Shown one piece after another: positions 16,992-25,130 of a stretch of 58,184 nucleotides of DNA. The DNA comes from Nitrosomonas sp. Nm166 (GTDB taxonomy: Bacteria > Pseudomonadota > Gammaproteobacteria > Burkholderiales > Nitrosomonadaceae). The stretch covers positions 1 through 58,184 of the forward strand of contig NZ_FONE01000016.1 in NCBI RefSeq assembly GCF_900112825.1, read 5' to 3'. A model generated the notes under the pieces. It was not told where the DNA came from. It ran no database searches and worked only from the letters and a program-made list of their open reading frames with translations. Within the stretch, counting starts at the first letter, position 1. Each line of letters starts with the position of its first letter. Both the position numbers and the translations under genes were made by a program.

Positions 16992-17615
16992 TTAGTTTTT
17001 TAAGCTTGAAGTCTCTCTCTTTGAGAGAGTCAGGTATTTATGGTGTAGGTGGAGTATTTGTGCTTTTAGTTGATCAATGTCTTGATTATTAATAATAATA
17101 TCATCTGCTTTCTGTAAGCGGATTCTTCGTGGAATCTGCGCTGCTATAATAGCTTTTACCATTTGTTCTGATAATTGACTACGCGTCATGGTGCGTGAAA
17201 GCTGCTGTTGCTCATCGCAATCAATGACTAAAATGCGCTGAATGATATCGTTATAATCGTTTGTTTCGAGCAGTAACGGCACAGCGATGATAATGTAGAG
17301 GGAGCGGGTCTGTTTAATTTGAAGCGACGTTTCTTTAAGAATAAGTGGGTGAAGGATTTTTTCAAGCTTGAGTCGTGCATCACTGTCTGAAAAGATCAGG
17401 TTCCGCATTTTATTTCTATCCAGTGCATTATCGGCAGTAACAAAAGCATTCCCGAAGGTATCTCGTATCATAGAAATGGCTGATCCACCTGATTGAGTTA
17501 ATTTTTGAGCAATGAGATCGGTATCAATCACATCAATACCAAAATCAGAGAAGAATCGGCTGGCGCTTGATTTTCCGCAACCGATCCCCCCCGTGAGTCC
17601 CACAATAAAAGTCAT
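16992..17615 (-). CDS. coaE: Dephospho-CoA kinase
   Basis: CoaE phosphorylates the ribose 3'-hydroxyl of dephospho-CoA, the last step of CoA synthesis. The P-loop is GGIGCGKS (9-16). DVIDTDLIAQKL (the Asp that binds CoA), HPLI and the C-terminal RIRLQKADDIIINNQD segment are typical. Length (207) is normal. It starts 3 bases after the pilD stop and is probably co-transcribed. The preceding step, coaD, is encoded about 12 kb away at 29862. Confidence 0.95.
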   Translation of the reverse strand: MTFIVGLTGGIGCGKSSASRFFSDFGIDVIDTDLIAQKLTQSGGSAISMIRDTFGNAFVTADNALDRNKMRNLIFSDSDARLKLEKILHPLILKETSLQIKQTRSLYIIIAVPLLLETNDYNDIIQRILVIDCDEQQQLSRTMTRSQLSEQMVKAIIAAQIPRRIRLQKADDIIINNQDIDQLKAQILHLHHKYLTLSKRETSSLKN

Positions 17616-17618
17616 GAA

Positions 17619-18482
17619 TTAAAATAATCCAAAATAAGCATGATTCAGCTTTTCACCCCAAAATAGAGCAATAAGTGCTCCACCTACCAAGTAGGGACCA
17701 AACGAAATTGGGATATTTTTTTTGAGCTTGGCGGCAATGATGAGTCCGATACCCACCCCAGCCCCAACCAATGACGAAAAAAGAATAATCAACGGAAGCA
17801 TATTCCATCCTAGCCATGCACCGATTGCAGATAGTAATTTAAAATCACCATATCCCATCCCTTCTTTTCCAGTGATTAGTTTAAAGCCCCAGTAAACTAG
17901 CCACAAGAAAAGATAGCCCGCTGCAGCACCAATAATTGCAGAATGGCTGTCAGTAAAGCCATGGCTGCTCATATTGATGAGTAAGCCTACCCATAGCAGA
18001 GGCAATGTTATATCATCAGGCAACAGTTGTGTGTTTAGGTCAATAACCGCCAGCGCAATTAACGCCCATACAAAAATTAGTGCTGCAATCGTGATCAAGC
18101 TAACGCCAAAATGCCAAGCGACAAAACCACTCATGCATGCTGTTATCACCTCTACAGCAGGATAGCGCAGAGAAATAGGCGTGTCACACTGAGAGCAACG
18201 TCCTCGTAAAGCAAGATAGCTAAGGATTGGAATATTTTCTAATATAGTTATTTGATGATCACAATGGATGCATGCGGAACGCGGAGTAATAAGATTAAAT
18301 GTAGGTTGTTGTTCAACGGTTTCTCCACGTAACTCTGCGCATTGTTGTAACCAACTTCTTTTCATCATTTCGGGCAGGCGATATATCACAACATTTAGGA
18401 AACTACCGATCATTAAACCAACAAAGGTAATCAGACAAATAAAAAAAGAGGGTGTGTCTTGCAGGATGAATATGAACGACAT
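17619..18482 (-). CDS. pilD: Prepilin peptidase / N-methyltransferase PilD
   Basis: Inner-membrane aspartic protease (287 residues) that cleaves type IV prepilins and pseudopilins and methylates the new N-terminus. The cytoplasmic zinc loop has two CxxC pairs (Cys71/74 and Cys96/99). The catalytic aspartates are Asp148 (VIDLNTQLLPDD) and Asp213 in the GYGDFKL motif. About eight hydrophobic helices are visible. It follows pilC by 42 bases. It would process the pilins of the machine powered by PilT/PilU encoded at 30.9-33.1 kb. Confidence 0.95.
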   Translation of the reverse strand: MSFIFILQDTPSFFICLITFVGLMIGSFLNVVIYRLPEMMKRSWLQQCAELRGETVEQQPTFNLITPRSACIHCDHQITILENIPILSYLALRGRCSQCDTPISLRYPAVEVITACMSGFVAWHFGVSLITIAALIFVWALIALAVIDLNTQLLPDDITLPLLWVGLLINMSSHGFTDSHSAIIGAAAGYLFLWLVYWGFKLITGKEGMGYGDFKLLSAIGAWLGWNMLPLIILFSSLVGAGVGIGLIIAAKLKKNIPISFGPYLVGGALIALFWGEKLNHAYFGLF

Positions 18483-18524
18483 GGGTAGATATTCGAGTTT
18501 GTAAAAGATCCTGAAAAGTTGAAT

Positions 18525-19748
18525 TTAACTAACAACCATACCCATTTTAAAGATAGGTAGATACATTGCAATGACCATACCACCAATGAGCGTCCCTAAT
18601 ACAACCATGATCATTGGTTCCATCAGACTTGAAAGTGCAGCGACGGCGTCATCCACTTCTGCCTCGTAGAAATCGGCAATCTTGCCAAGCATAAAATCAA
18701 GTGAGCCAGATTCTTCCCCAATGGCAACCATTTGAATAGCCATATTGGGAAACACCTGGGTGCTGGTCATGGAAGACATTAAGCTATTGCCTGTGCTGAC
18801 CTCAATCTGAATGTTTTTCGTAGCTTCGTAATAGATATAATTTCCTGCCGCGCCGGCAACAGAATCCAATGATTCTACCAGCGGTACACCTGCGGCGAAC
18901 ATAGTTGAAAGTGTGCGGGACCAGCGTGCAACTGTGGCTTTACGAATCACTTCTCCGAAAATAGGAAGCTTGAGTATCAGTCGGTCCATGACGCGCTGCA
19001 TTGCAATTGAGCGCTTCCAAGTACAGAGAAAGGCATAGATTCCACCGCACAGGATCCCTAAAATGGCCCACCAATAAGCTACGAAGTAGTCTGAAATGGC
19101 CATAACCAAAAGTGTCGGAGCAGGTAGCTCAGCACCAAATCCTTCAAATAGATTCTTAAAGGCAGGGATTACAAAAATCATAATGATTGCGGTAATGATA
19201 AAAGCAACCACTATAATTGAGATAGGGTAAAAAAGTGCAGATTTGATTTTTCCTTTAATAGCTTGAATTTTCTCTTTGTAAGTCGCTAAACGATCAAGTA
19301 GATTATCTAAAATACCTGCAGCTTCTCCTGCTCGAACCAGATTGCAGAATAGCGCATCAAAATAAAGTGGGTGTTTGCGAAACGCATCTGATAAATTGCT
19401 GCCAGTTTCTACGTCGGCTTTGATATCCATCAGTAACTTGCCTGCCGCACGGTTGCTGTGCCCCTTGCCAACAATATCAAACGCTTGTAACAGTGGTACG
19501 CCAGACTTCATCATGGTGGCCAGTTGACGTGTAAATAACGTAATATCTTTGTCGGTAATTTTGCCACTGGATTGAGTTTTATTTATTTTGGTGACCTTAA
19601 TACCTTGCCGGCGAAGTGTGGAAGTAACGATAACTGTTCCGGCAGCACGCATTTCACCTTTTACTTGTTTGCCGGTTTTATCCTTGCCTTCCCAAGCGAA
19701 ATTAATTTCTTTAGGTTTTTTTTTGCTATGTGCTGTCACAGTTGCCAT
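18525..19748 (-). CDS. pilC: Type IV pilus inner-membrane platform protein PilC
   Basis: Polytopic protein of 407 residues at the base of the type IV pilus, coupling the assembly and retraction ATPases to pilin movement. It shows the tandem T2SSF domains: FTRQLATMMKSGVPLLQAFDIV (first copy) and WSRTLSTMFAAGVPLVESLDSV (second copy), each followed by ESGSLDFML/EAAGILDNLL-type helices, and three main membrane segments. A charged N-terminal extension (KKKPKEINF) is typical of PilC. In most relatives pilB lies directly upstream; here the upstream gene is an unrelated SDR gene beyond 179 non-coding bases. That gap contains a stem-loop (19794-19799 with 19808-19813). Confidence 0.95.
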   Translation of the reverse strand: MATVTAHSKKKPKEINFAWEGKDKTGKQVKGEMRAAGTVIVTSTLRRQGIKVTKINKTQSSGKITDKDITLFTRQLATMMKSGVPLLQAFDIVGKGHSNRAAGKLLMDIKADVETGSNLSDAFRKHPLYFDALFCNLVRAGEAAGILDNLLDRLATYKEKIQAIKGKIKSALFYPISIIVVAFIITAIIMIFVIPAFKNLFEGFGAELPAPTLLVMAISDYFVAYWWAILGILCGGIYAFLCTWKRSIAMQRVMDRLILKLPIFGEVIRKATVARWSRTLSTMFAAGVPLVESLDSVAGAAGNYIYYEATKNIQIEVSTGNSLMSSMTSTQVFPNMAIQMVAIGEESGSLDFMLGKIADFYEAEVDDAVAALSSLMEPMIMVVLGTLIGGMVIAMYLPIFKMGMVVS

Positions 19749-19927
19749 AATGGATTGGCTCTAAACATTAATAAAATCAATAAATTGGAAGAAACCACAA
19801 AATTTGCTGTGGTAATTGTTAATAGCAAGGTTTAAATTGAGGTTGTGTAAAGCTAACGGCACAGTTTTGTAAATTCTTAGCGCGAATTATCAAAAAAGTG
19901 AAATTTGCATAGGCTGGTTTTCAGATT

Positions 19928-20821
19928 TTATGGATTCTTGGTAAGAGCTTTAATACCCTGCAAAACGGTTGGATATCGTAAACGGATATGTAATTCTTTT
20001 TTCATGCGCGAATTTTTAAGTCGTCTGGACTCCTTCATGAAAGAAAACATACCGGGAGAGATACATTCTTTAGCCTGACTGCGGGATATACGGGGGGAGC
20101 GGGAAAGACCAAAATGATCTGCTATGAGATCAAAATATTCTCCCATCTTTAAATGGGAATCATCACAGGCATGGTAGATTCTACATGGTTTTGCATGTTG
20201 CAATGCAGCACAAATTATTTGTGCAAGATCATCAGCATGGATATGATTGGTATAACTGTCTTCGGCTTCTACTAATACCGGATGACCTTCTCGAAGGCGT
20301 GTTAACGGCAATCTGTCTGCCGCATAAATTCCAGGGACTCGTAAAATGGAAGCAGAAATATGATTGCGTTTTCCCCAATCCCGTATCTGTTTCTCAGCAT
20401 CGAGACGACGAATTGCTCGATCATTTTCCGGATGAACAGGCCGTGTTTCATCAATTAGTGCACCGTTACAATTTCCATACACTCCACTGGTACTGATATA
20501 GATAAGCCGTTGTGGTAAAATCTTTGCGTGTTTCTTTGTTCGGCTGGTTAAGGCGGACAATAAATGAGCGGTTCTGTAATCGTGTAGCCCTTGATTGGGT
20601 GGAGGGGCCAAGTGTATGACTAGTTGTGCAATTCCAGCGAGCTTTTCAAGATCATCCGGATAATCTAAGTTTCCGTATATTGGGATAATACGATGTAATC
20701 GTAAATGATCAGAGTTGCTTACATTACGATATAAACCGAAAATTCGGTAATGTTTTTGTAATAATGTTGCTACTCGGAGAGCAATATCACCACAGCCGGC
20801 AATTAGCAGTGTTTTTTTCAT
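19928..20821 (-). CDS. NAD(P)-dependent sugar epimerase/dehydratase-like protein (extended SDR)
   Basis: Rossmann-fold protein of 297 residues. The N-terminal dinucleotide site is LLIAGCGDIALRV (GxGxxA type). The middle has VIHLAPPPNQG, and YISTSGVYG is followed by ETRPVHPEN. The usual catalytic YxxxK is not clear in its normal place. ILRVPGIYAADRLP and YTNHIHADDLAQ match the YeeZ-type NAD(P)-binding proteins annotated as SDR family oxidoreductases. The substrate is unknown. The gene is divergent from the flavoreductase gene, with 53 bases between the start codons, so the promoters must overlap. Confidence 0.8.
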   Translation of the reverse strand: MKKTLLIAGCGDIALRVATLLQKHYRIFGLYRNVSNSDHLRLHRIIPIYGNLDYPDDLEKLAGIAQLVIHLAPPPNQGLHDYRTAHLLSALTSRTKKHAKILPQRLIYISTSGVYGNCNGALIDETRPVHPENDRAIRRLDAEKQIRDWGKRNHISASILRVPGIYAADRLPLTRLREGHPVLVEAEDSYTNHIHADDLAQIICAALQHAKPCRIYHACDDSHLKMGEYFDLIADHFGLSRSPRISRSQAKECISPGMFSFMKESRRLKNSRMKKELHIRLRYPTVLQGIKALTKNP

Positions 20822-20874
20822 ATAAACTATTTACCTGTTTCTGACTATTATATTTTTTATTTGTCTGCTGCTCA

Positions 20875-21912
20875 ATGTCGCATCAAGTCATTATTCAGCC
20901 CAGTGGGCATGTTCTGAAAGTGGAATCCGGTGAAACTATTCTTGAAGCAGCTTTACGCGAGGGCTTCTCGCTGCCTTACGGCTGTCGCAATGGTTCATGT
21001 GGTATCTGTAAAGGTAAAATCTTAGAGGGTACGGTAGATTACGGGCATCATAATGAAGAAACCTTGACTGAAGAAGAAAAACAAGCGGGTAAGGTCTTAT
21101 TTTGTTGTGCTTCTCCATTATCTGATCTTGTCATTGAATGTCATGAAATTAGCGCTACCAAGGATATAGAAATTAAAACCTTACCGTGTCGTGTGCATAA
21201 ACTTGAGCTTGTTGCACCTAATGTGATGATTATTTCTTTAAAGCTTCCCACCAATCAGCGACTGCAGTTTCTTGCAGGTCAATATATCGATATCCTGCTC
21301 AAGGATGGGAAGCGCCGAAGTTTTTCTTTGGCAAATGCACCGCATGATGACGAGTTTCTACAATTGCATGCGCGTAATTATCCAGGAGGGACCTTTGCTG
21401 AGTATGTGTTTATGCATATGAAAGTTAAAGATATGCTTCGTTTTACAGGGCCGCTGGGTTCCTTTTTTTTACGTGATGCACCCGAAGATGTTCCAATTAT
21501 CTTTCTAGCAAGTGGTACGGGGTTTGCACCGATCAAAAGTATTCTTGAGCATGTTTTTTTTCAAGAGAGTAGTCGGAGCAGCAAAAGAAAAATGATTCTT
21601 TACTGGGGAGCTCGTACAAGAGCTGATTTATATCTACCTGATTTACCAGCTAAATGGCAACAAGAACATGAAAATTTTACCTTTGTTCCGGTATTGTCTG
21701 AACCATTACTCACTGACAACTGGGAAGGGAGAACAGGTTTAGTGCATCAAGCCGTTTTACAAGATTACCCTAGCTTGGAAACACATCAGGTATATGCTTG
21801 CGGTTCTCCTGGTATGGTAAAGGCTGCCTATTATGACTTTACCAATCAGTGTAATTTACCAAGAGATGCATTTTTCTCTGATGTGTTTACGCCTTCAACC
21901 AGCAATCCCTAG
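20875..21912 (+). CDS. 2Fe-2S ferredoxin-type flavin reductase (CDP-6-deoxy-delta-3,4-glucoseen reductase-like)
   Basis: Three-domain electron-transfer protein of 345 residues. A plant-type ferredoxin domain (1-95) has Cys37, Cys42, Cys45 and Cys77 for a 2Fe-2S cluster (CRNGSCGIC ... CC). It is followed by an FAD-binding domain (about 100-205, with RSFSLANAP) and an NAD(P)-binding domain (about 210-335, with LASGTGFAPIKSILE and YACGSPGMV). The closest annotated class is CDP-6-deoxy-delta-3,4-glucoseen reductase, a name often given in betaproteobacteria without sugar-pathway context. No deoxysugar genes are near, so a general NAD(P)H-linked reductase serving an oxygenase or other acceptor is equally possible. 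It is convergent with hemY. Confidence 0.85.
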   Translation: MSHQVIIQPSGHVLKVESGETILEAALREGFSLPYGCRNGSCGICKGKILEGTVDYGHHNEETLTEEEKQAGKVLFCCASPLSDLVIECHEISATKDIEIKTLPCRVHKLELVAPNVMIISLKLPTNQRLQFLAGQYIDILLKDGKRRSFSLANAPHDDEFLQLHARNYPGGTFAEYVFMHMKVKDMLRFTGPLGSFFLRDAPEDVPIIFLASGTGFAPIKSILEHVFFQESSRSSKRKMILYWGARTRADLYLPDLPAKWQQEHENFTFVPVLSEPLLTDNWEGRTGLVHQAVLQDYPSLETHQVYACGSPGMVKAAYYDFTNQCNLPRDAFFSDVFTPSTSNP

Positions 21913-21925
21913 CTACACAAAAATT

Positions 21926-21942
21926 GCAATTAACTTAATTGC
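21926..21942 (-). terminator. AT-rich inverted repeat between convergent genes
   Basis: GCAATTAA (21926-21933) and TTAATTGC (21935-21942) are perfectly complementary around one base. On the minus strand the hairpin is followed by AATTTTTG, so it may be a weak terminator of hemY. It overlaps the hemY stop codon. Confidence 0.4.
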
Positions 21943-23105
21943 TTAAGTGTCAATTCAAGCCCTTTATGATAATGATCCATGGCTAATTCATGCTTACCTA
22001 ATTTTTCGTTTAATTGCGCTAATGCAAAATGGGCTTTATGTCCAGATTCTACAGACAAACTGGCCTCTAAATAATTTTGTGCTTTACCCCAAAGCTCGCA
22101 ATGTGTACATAGCTTGCCTAATGTGAGCAATAACTGCGCATTGTTGGGTTGTGATTTAAGCCAAACTTCGGCACATTCAATTTGCCTGTGTACATGATAA
22201 CCCAGGCATTCTGCATAAAGCTCGATTAATTCGTTATCCCATGTAATGGGAACATTTTGCTCAATGATCTGATGCGCCGTATTGCAGTTACCCAAAGCAA
22301 TATATGCCCGTGTGGCTGCGACAGCTAATTTACTATCCATTTTTTCCAAAGGAGAGATGTTTTGCCAATACTGATTCAGTGAATGGGGATCTGAAGCCTT
22401 GCTTCTGATATTTTCCATTTGTGCATCATGTCTCAGTTTTTTGACCAATGCTTTATTAGTAGATTGGCGCTTTGCAAGGACATCAGTTAGTTCTAGGACT
22501 GCATCCCAATTTTGGGCCTGCTGTTGAGCTTTCAGCTCGAGTTGTAATGCGGCGGAAGGCTGTAATCCTCCCTTTGCATATAATGAGTGTAAGGTTTCAA
22601 GTGCTTCTTGAGAATGACTACCATTCAGCAAAAAATCAGCCTTGGCCATGAGAGGCAAGGATTTTTCATCCGGGGCTTTATTTATTGCCGTGGCGAGATA
22701 CTGATCGCGAGCTGCAATTTCATCAAGCTCATTCGCTGAGCGAGCTGCGATAACTGCACTGATTGCAGTAACGATAGATGAGTCGCTCAATTTTAAAGCG
22801 ATGGAAGCATTTTTCCTGGCTTTAACATAGTCGCCCTCAAAGTAAGCTTTTAGTCCAGATAACAGCATTTCATCTGTTTTTTTATGGCGATGTCGCTGGC
22901 TGAATCCAAAGATTCCCAAAATAAATCGCACCAGCAGGTAAAAAATAAAAAATGCTACGATTAACCCAATGATAAAGTAATCCAGGGGCAAATCGAGTTG
23001 ATAGGGCGGCATTACCAATAAAGCATGGCCCGTCGTATATTTTGCAGCAAGTGTTACAGCTACAGCAGCAGCAAAGAGTGCTAATAGCCAGAGTATCAGT
23101 TTCAT
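21930..23105 (-). CDS. hemY: HemY-like tetratricopeptide membrane protein
   Basis: Inner-membrane protein of 391 residues. Two N-terminal membrane helices (about 3-21 and 41-64) are followed by a large cytoplasmic TPR-type helical domain (MLLSGLKAYFEGDYVKARKNA and later repeats, ending YLEASLSVESGHKAHFALAQLNEKLGKHELA). It matches HemY of the hemCDXY gene group; in Pasteurella a role in protoporphyrin formation was proposed, but the biochemical activity is unproven. It is not related to the Bacillus HemY oxidase. A gap of 167 bases separates it from hemD, and hemX, usual in this gap, is absent. Confidence 0.88.
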   Translation of the reverse strand: MKLILWLLALFAAAVAVTLAAKYTTGHALLVMPPYQLDLPLDYFIIGLIVAFFIFYLLVRFILGIFGFSQRHRHKKTDEMLLSGLKAYFEGDYVKARKNASIALKLSDSSIVTAISAVIAARSANELDEIAARDQYLATAINKAPDEKSLPLMAKADFLLNGSHSQEALETLHSLYAKGGLQPSAALQLELKAQQQAQNWDAVLELTDVLAKRQSTNKALVKKLRHDAQMENIRSKASDPHSLNQYWQNISPLEKMDSKLAVAATRAYIALGNCNTAHQIIEQNVPITWDNELIELYAECLGYHVHRQIECAEVWLKSQPNNAQLLLTLGKLCTHCELWGKAQNYLEASLSVESGHKAHFALAQLNEKLGKHELAMDHYHKGLELTLKQLS

Positions 23106-23272
23106 ATGTTCTCCTTGTAACGGTAGAATCGATAAGGGTTAGTATTAAAACGTAGATAATAAATTATATAAGTACTAATTATGATGGGTAGAAGCGATGG
23201 GGTGGAGCGTCCTGCTCTAGCTTTGTTCTGAGCGCTTTCTTCCATATTTTCCTTAACACTATATATTTCTGA

Positions 23273-24049
23273 TTACGAATTAAAGTATCCCTGCAGGCTT
23301 TTTAGCAAACCTTCATCTCCAGTAGAAGGTGCTTTCACAATTTTCTCCAACCCAAGATTTTTGGCCGTTTGAGCAATACGTTCGTGAACTGTGAAAACTG
23401 GGGTCAATTTCAGCAATTGTTGGCCAAGCTCACCTATTATGTCAAATAAATTATGTAATCCTTCGCTACTGGTAATGATCACAGCGTGTATTTCACCTTG
23501 TGACCAAGCGGTTAATAATGAGGCTATATCCACATTTGGTTTTTTACGTTGGTAGCATTCTGCATATTCAAGAATTGCACCACGCTGCATGAGCGTGTCG
23601 CCTAGCAATTGCCGGCCGCCATTACCACGAAAGATAACAACATGCTTACCGGCCATGTGCTGCAGCTCTTTACGCTTGAGTAATGCTTCGCTATCAAAAT
23701 GCTCAGTTGGAACTAGCACCTTATCGACACCGTAGTTTTTGAGCGTATCTGCACTGCCTTTTCCGACGACGGCAATTTTCAGATGAGGAGGTAATGAGCG
23801 TTGCTTGACTATCAGACTCATCGCTTTATTGACAGCATTGGGGCTTACAAAGATCGCCCAATCAAATTCGTCTAAGCGATTGATTAAGTTTAGCAAGGGA
23901 GTTAAATCTTTTATATCAGTTACTTCCAATACAGGAAACAGGATGGGATTGCCGCCAGCAGCGCGAATGCCATTTGCAAGAAATGCAGACTGATGTGCTG
24001 GACGAGTAACCAGAATATTAATACCCGTGAGTGACTGGCTTGTTGGCAA
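23273..24049 (-). CDS. hemD: Uroporphyrinogen-III synthase
   Basis: HemD closes hydroxymethylbilane into uroporphyrinogen III with inversion of ring D, the branch-point precursor of heme, siroheme and cobalamin. The 258-residue protein has the poorly conserved two-lobed pattern of the family: LVTRPAHQSA at the start, DWAIFVSPNAVNKAM, AVVGKGSADTL, and VIITSSEGLHNL with VFTVHERIAQTAKNLGL in the second half. It starts 2 bases after the hemC stop, so the two genes are one operon. Heme demand should be high in an organism with the aa3 oxidase encoded here. Confidence 0.92.
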   Translation of the reverse strand: MPTSQSLTGINILVTRPAHQSAFLANGIRAAGGNPILFPVLEVTDIKDLTPLLNLINRLDEFDWAIFVSPNAVNKAMSLIVKQRSLPPHLKIAVVGKGSADTLKNYGVDKVLVPTEHFDSEALLKRKELQHMAGKHVVIFRGNGGRQLLGDTLMQRGAILEYAECYQRKKPNVDIASLLTAWSQGEIHAVIITSSEGLHNLFDIIGELGQQLLKLTPVFTVHERIAQTAKNLGLEKIVKAPSTGDEGLLKSLQGYFNS

Positions 24050-24051
24050 TG

Positions 24052-25005
24052 CTATTTCCAGCCATCAGCAGGGGCTAAGCTTGCCAAGATTTCATCAGCA
24101 CCTTGGGTAATTAGCCGGTGAGCCAATTGGTGTCCCATCGTAATGCCAGTGTCTGGCTTGCCATGTAACGCATCACTGACAATGCGCCTGCCGTCGGGCT
24201 GGGCGACGAACCCACGTAGTTGAAGTGTGCCGTTGATAATTTCGGCAAAAGCTCCCAGCGGTACCTGACAACTGCCGCCTAATACGCGGCTCATGGCCCG
24301 TTCTGCTTCTACACAATAAGCAGTTTCCTGGTGATGTAGCGGCTGCAGAAGTTTTACCAAGTCTGTACGATCAGCTCGGCATTCGATTCCCAAAGCTCCT
24401 TGTCCTACTGCAGGTAAGCTTTGCTCGGGACTCAGCAGTGCGGTGATGCGAGCGGATAACTCAAGCCGCTTTAAACCGGCCGCAGCTAAAATGATTGCTG
24501 TAAATTGCCCCTCATCGAGTTTACGTAATCGGGTCTGTACATTGCCACGCAGCGGTTGTACCTGGAGATGCGGGAATTGCGCGCGCAATTGGCTTTCACG
24601 TCGCAAACTGGATGTGCCAACAACGCTGCCTTCGGGTAATGCGTCTAGGCTGTTGTGCTGATTGGAAACAAAAGCATCACGGGGATCTTCCCGTTCAGTA
24701 ATCGCTGCAAGCTTGAATCCTTCTGGTACATCCATCGGCATATCTTTCATCGAATGTACAGCGATATCTGCCCGGCCATCCTCCAAGGCTTGCTCTAATT
24801 CTTTGATGAATAACCCCTTTCCTCCAATTTTTGATAAAGATTGATCCAGGATCTGGTCACCGCGCGTTGTCATGCCGAGTATGCTGATTTCAGTTTGCGG
24901 GTATAATTCACCTAGACATTTCTGAATAAACGTGGCTTGCCACATCGCAAGTAAGCTTTCTCGTGATGCAATGACAATTTTTTGAGGAAATAATGGATTG
25001 GGCAT
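24052..25005 (-). CDS. hemC: Porphobilinogen deaminase (hydroxymethylbilane synthase)
   Basis: HemC polymerises four porphobilinogens into hydroxymethylbilane on a covalent dipyrromethane cofactor. The cofactor cysteine lies in [31 protein letters not shown] (N-terminus), [19 protein letters not shown] and [12 protein letters not shown] are all present. The start is placed at ATG 25005 (MPNPLFPQ), giving 317 residues, the normal length. An upstream ATG at 25050 would add a hydrophobic stretch not found in the family. Ribosome-binding sites are poor for both. The gene is divergent from ppc. Confidence 0.94.
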   Translation of the reverse strand: MPNPLFPQKIVIASRESLLAMWQATFIQKCLGELYPQTEISILGMTTRGDQILDQSLSKIGGKGLFIKELEQALEDGRADIAVHSMKDMPMDVPEGFKLAAITEREDPRDAFVSNQHNSLDALPEGSVVGTSSLRRESQLRAQFPHLQVQPLRGNVQTRLRKLDEGQFTAIILAAAGLKRLELSARITALLSPEQSLPAVGQGALGIECRADRTDLVKLLQPLHHQETAYCVEAERAMSRVLGGSCQVPLGAFAEIINGTLQLRGFVAQPDGRRIVSDALHGKPDTGITMGHQLAHRLITQGADEILASLAPADGWK

Positions 25006-25130
25006 TAAATAATATAAAATGAAAAAATTACAAAAAATTCTTAAAAGCAATTATTTTAGCATGGTCGATACTGACTTGGCTTGTTACAAGTGCGTGTTGG
25101 ATGCATTTTTAATCGTGAGTATGGACTGCA

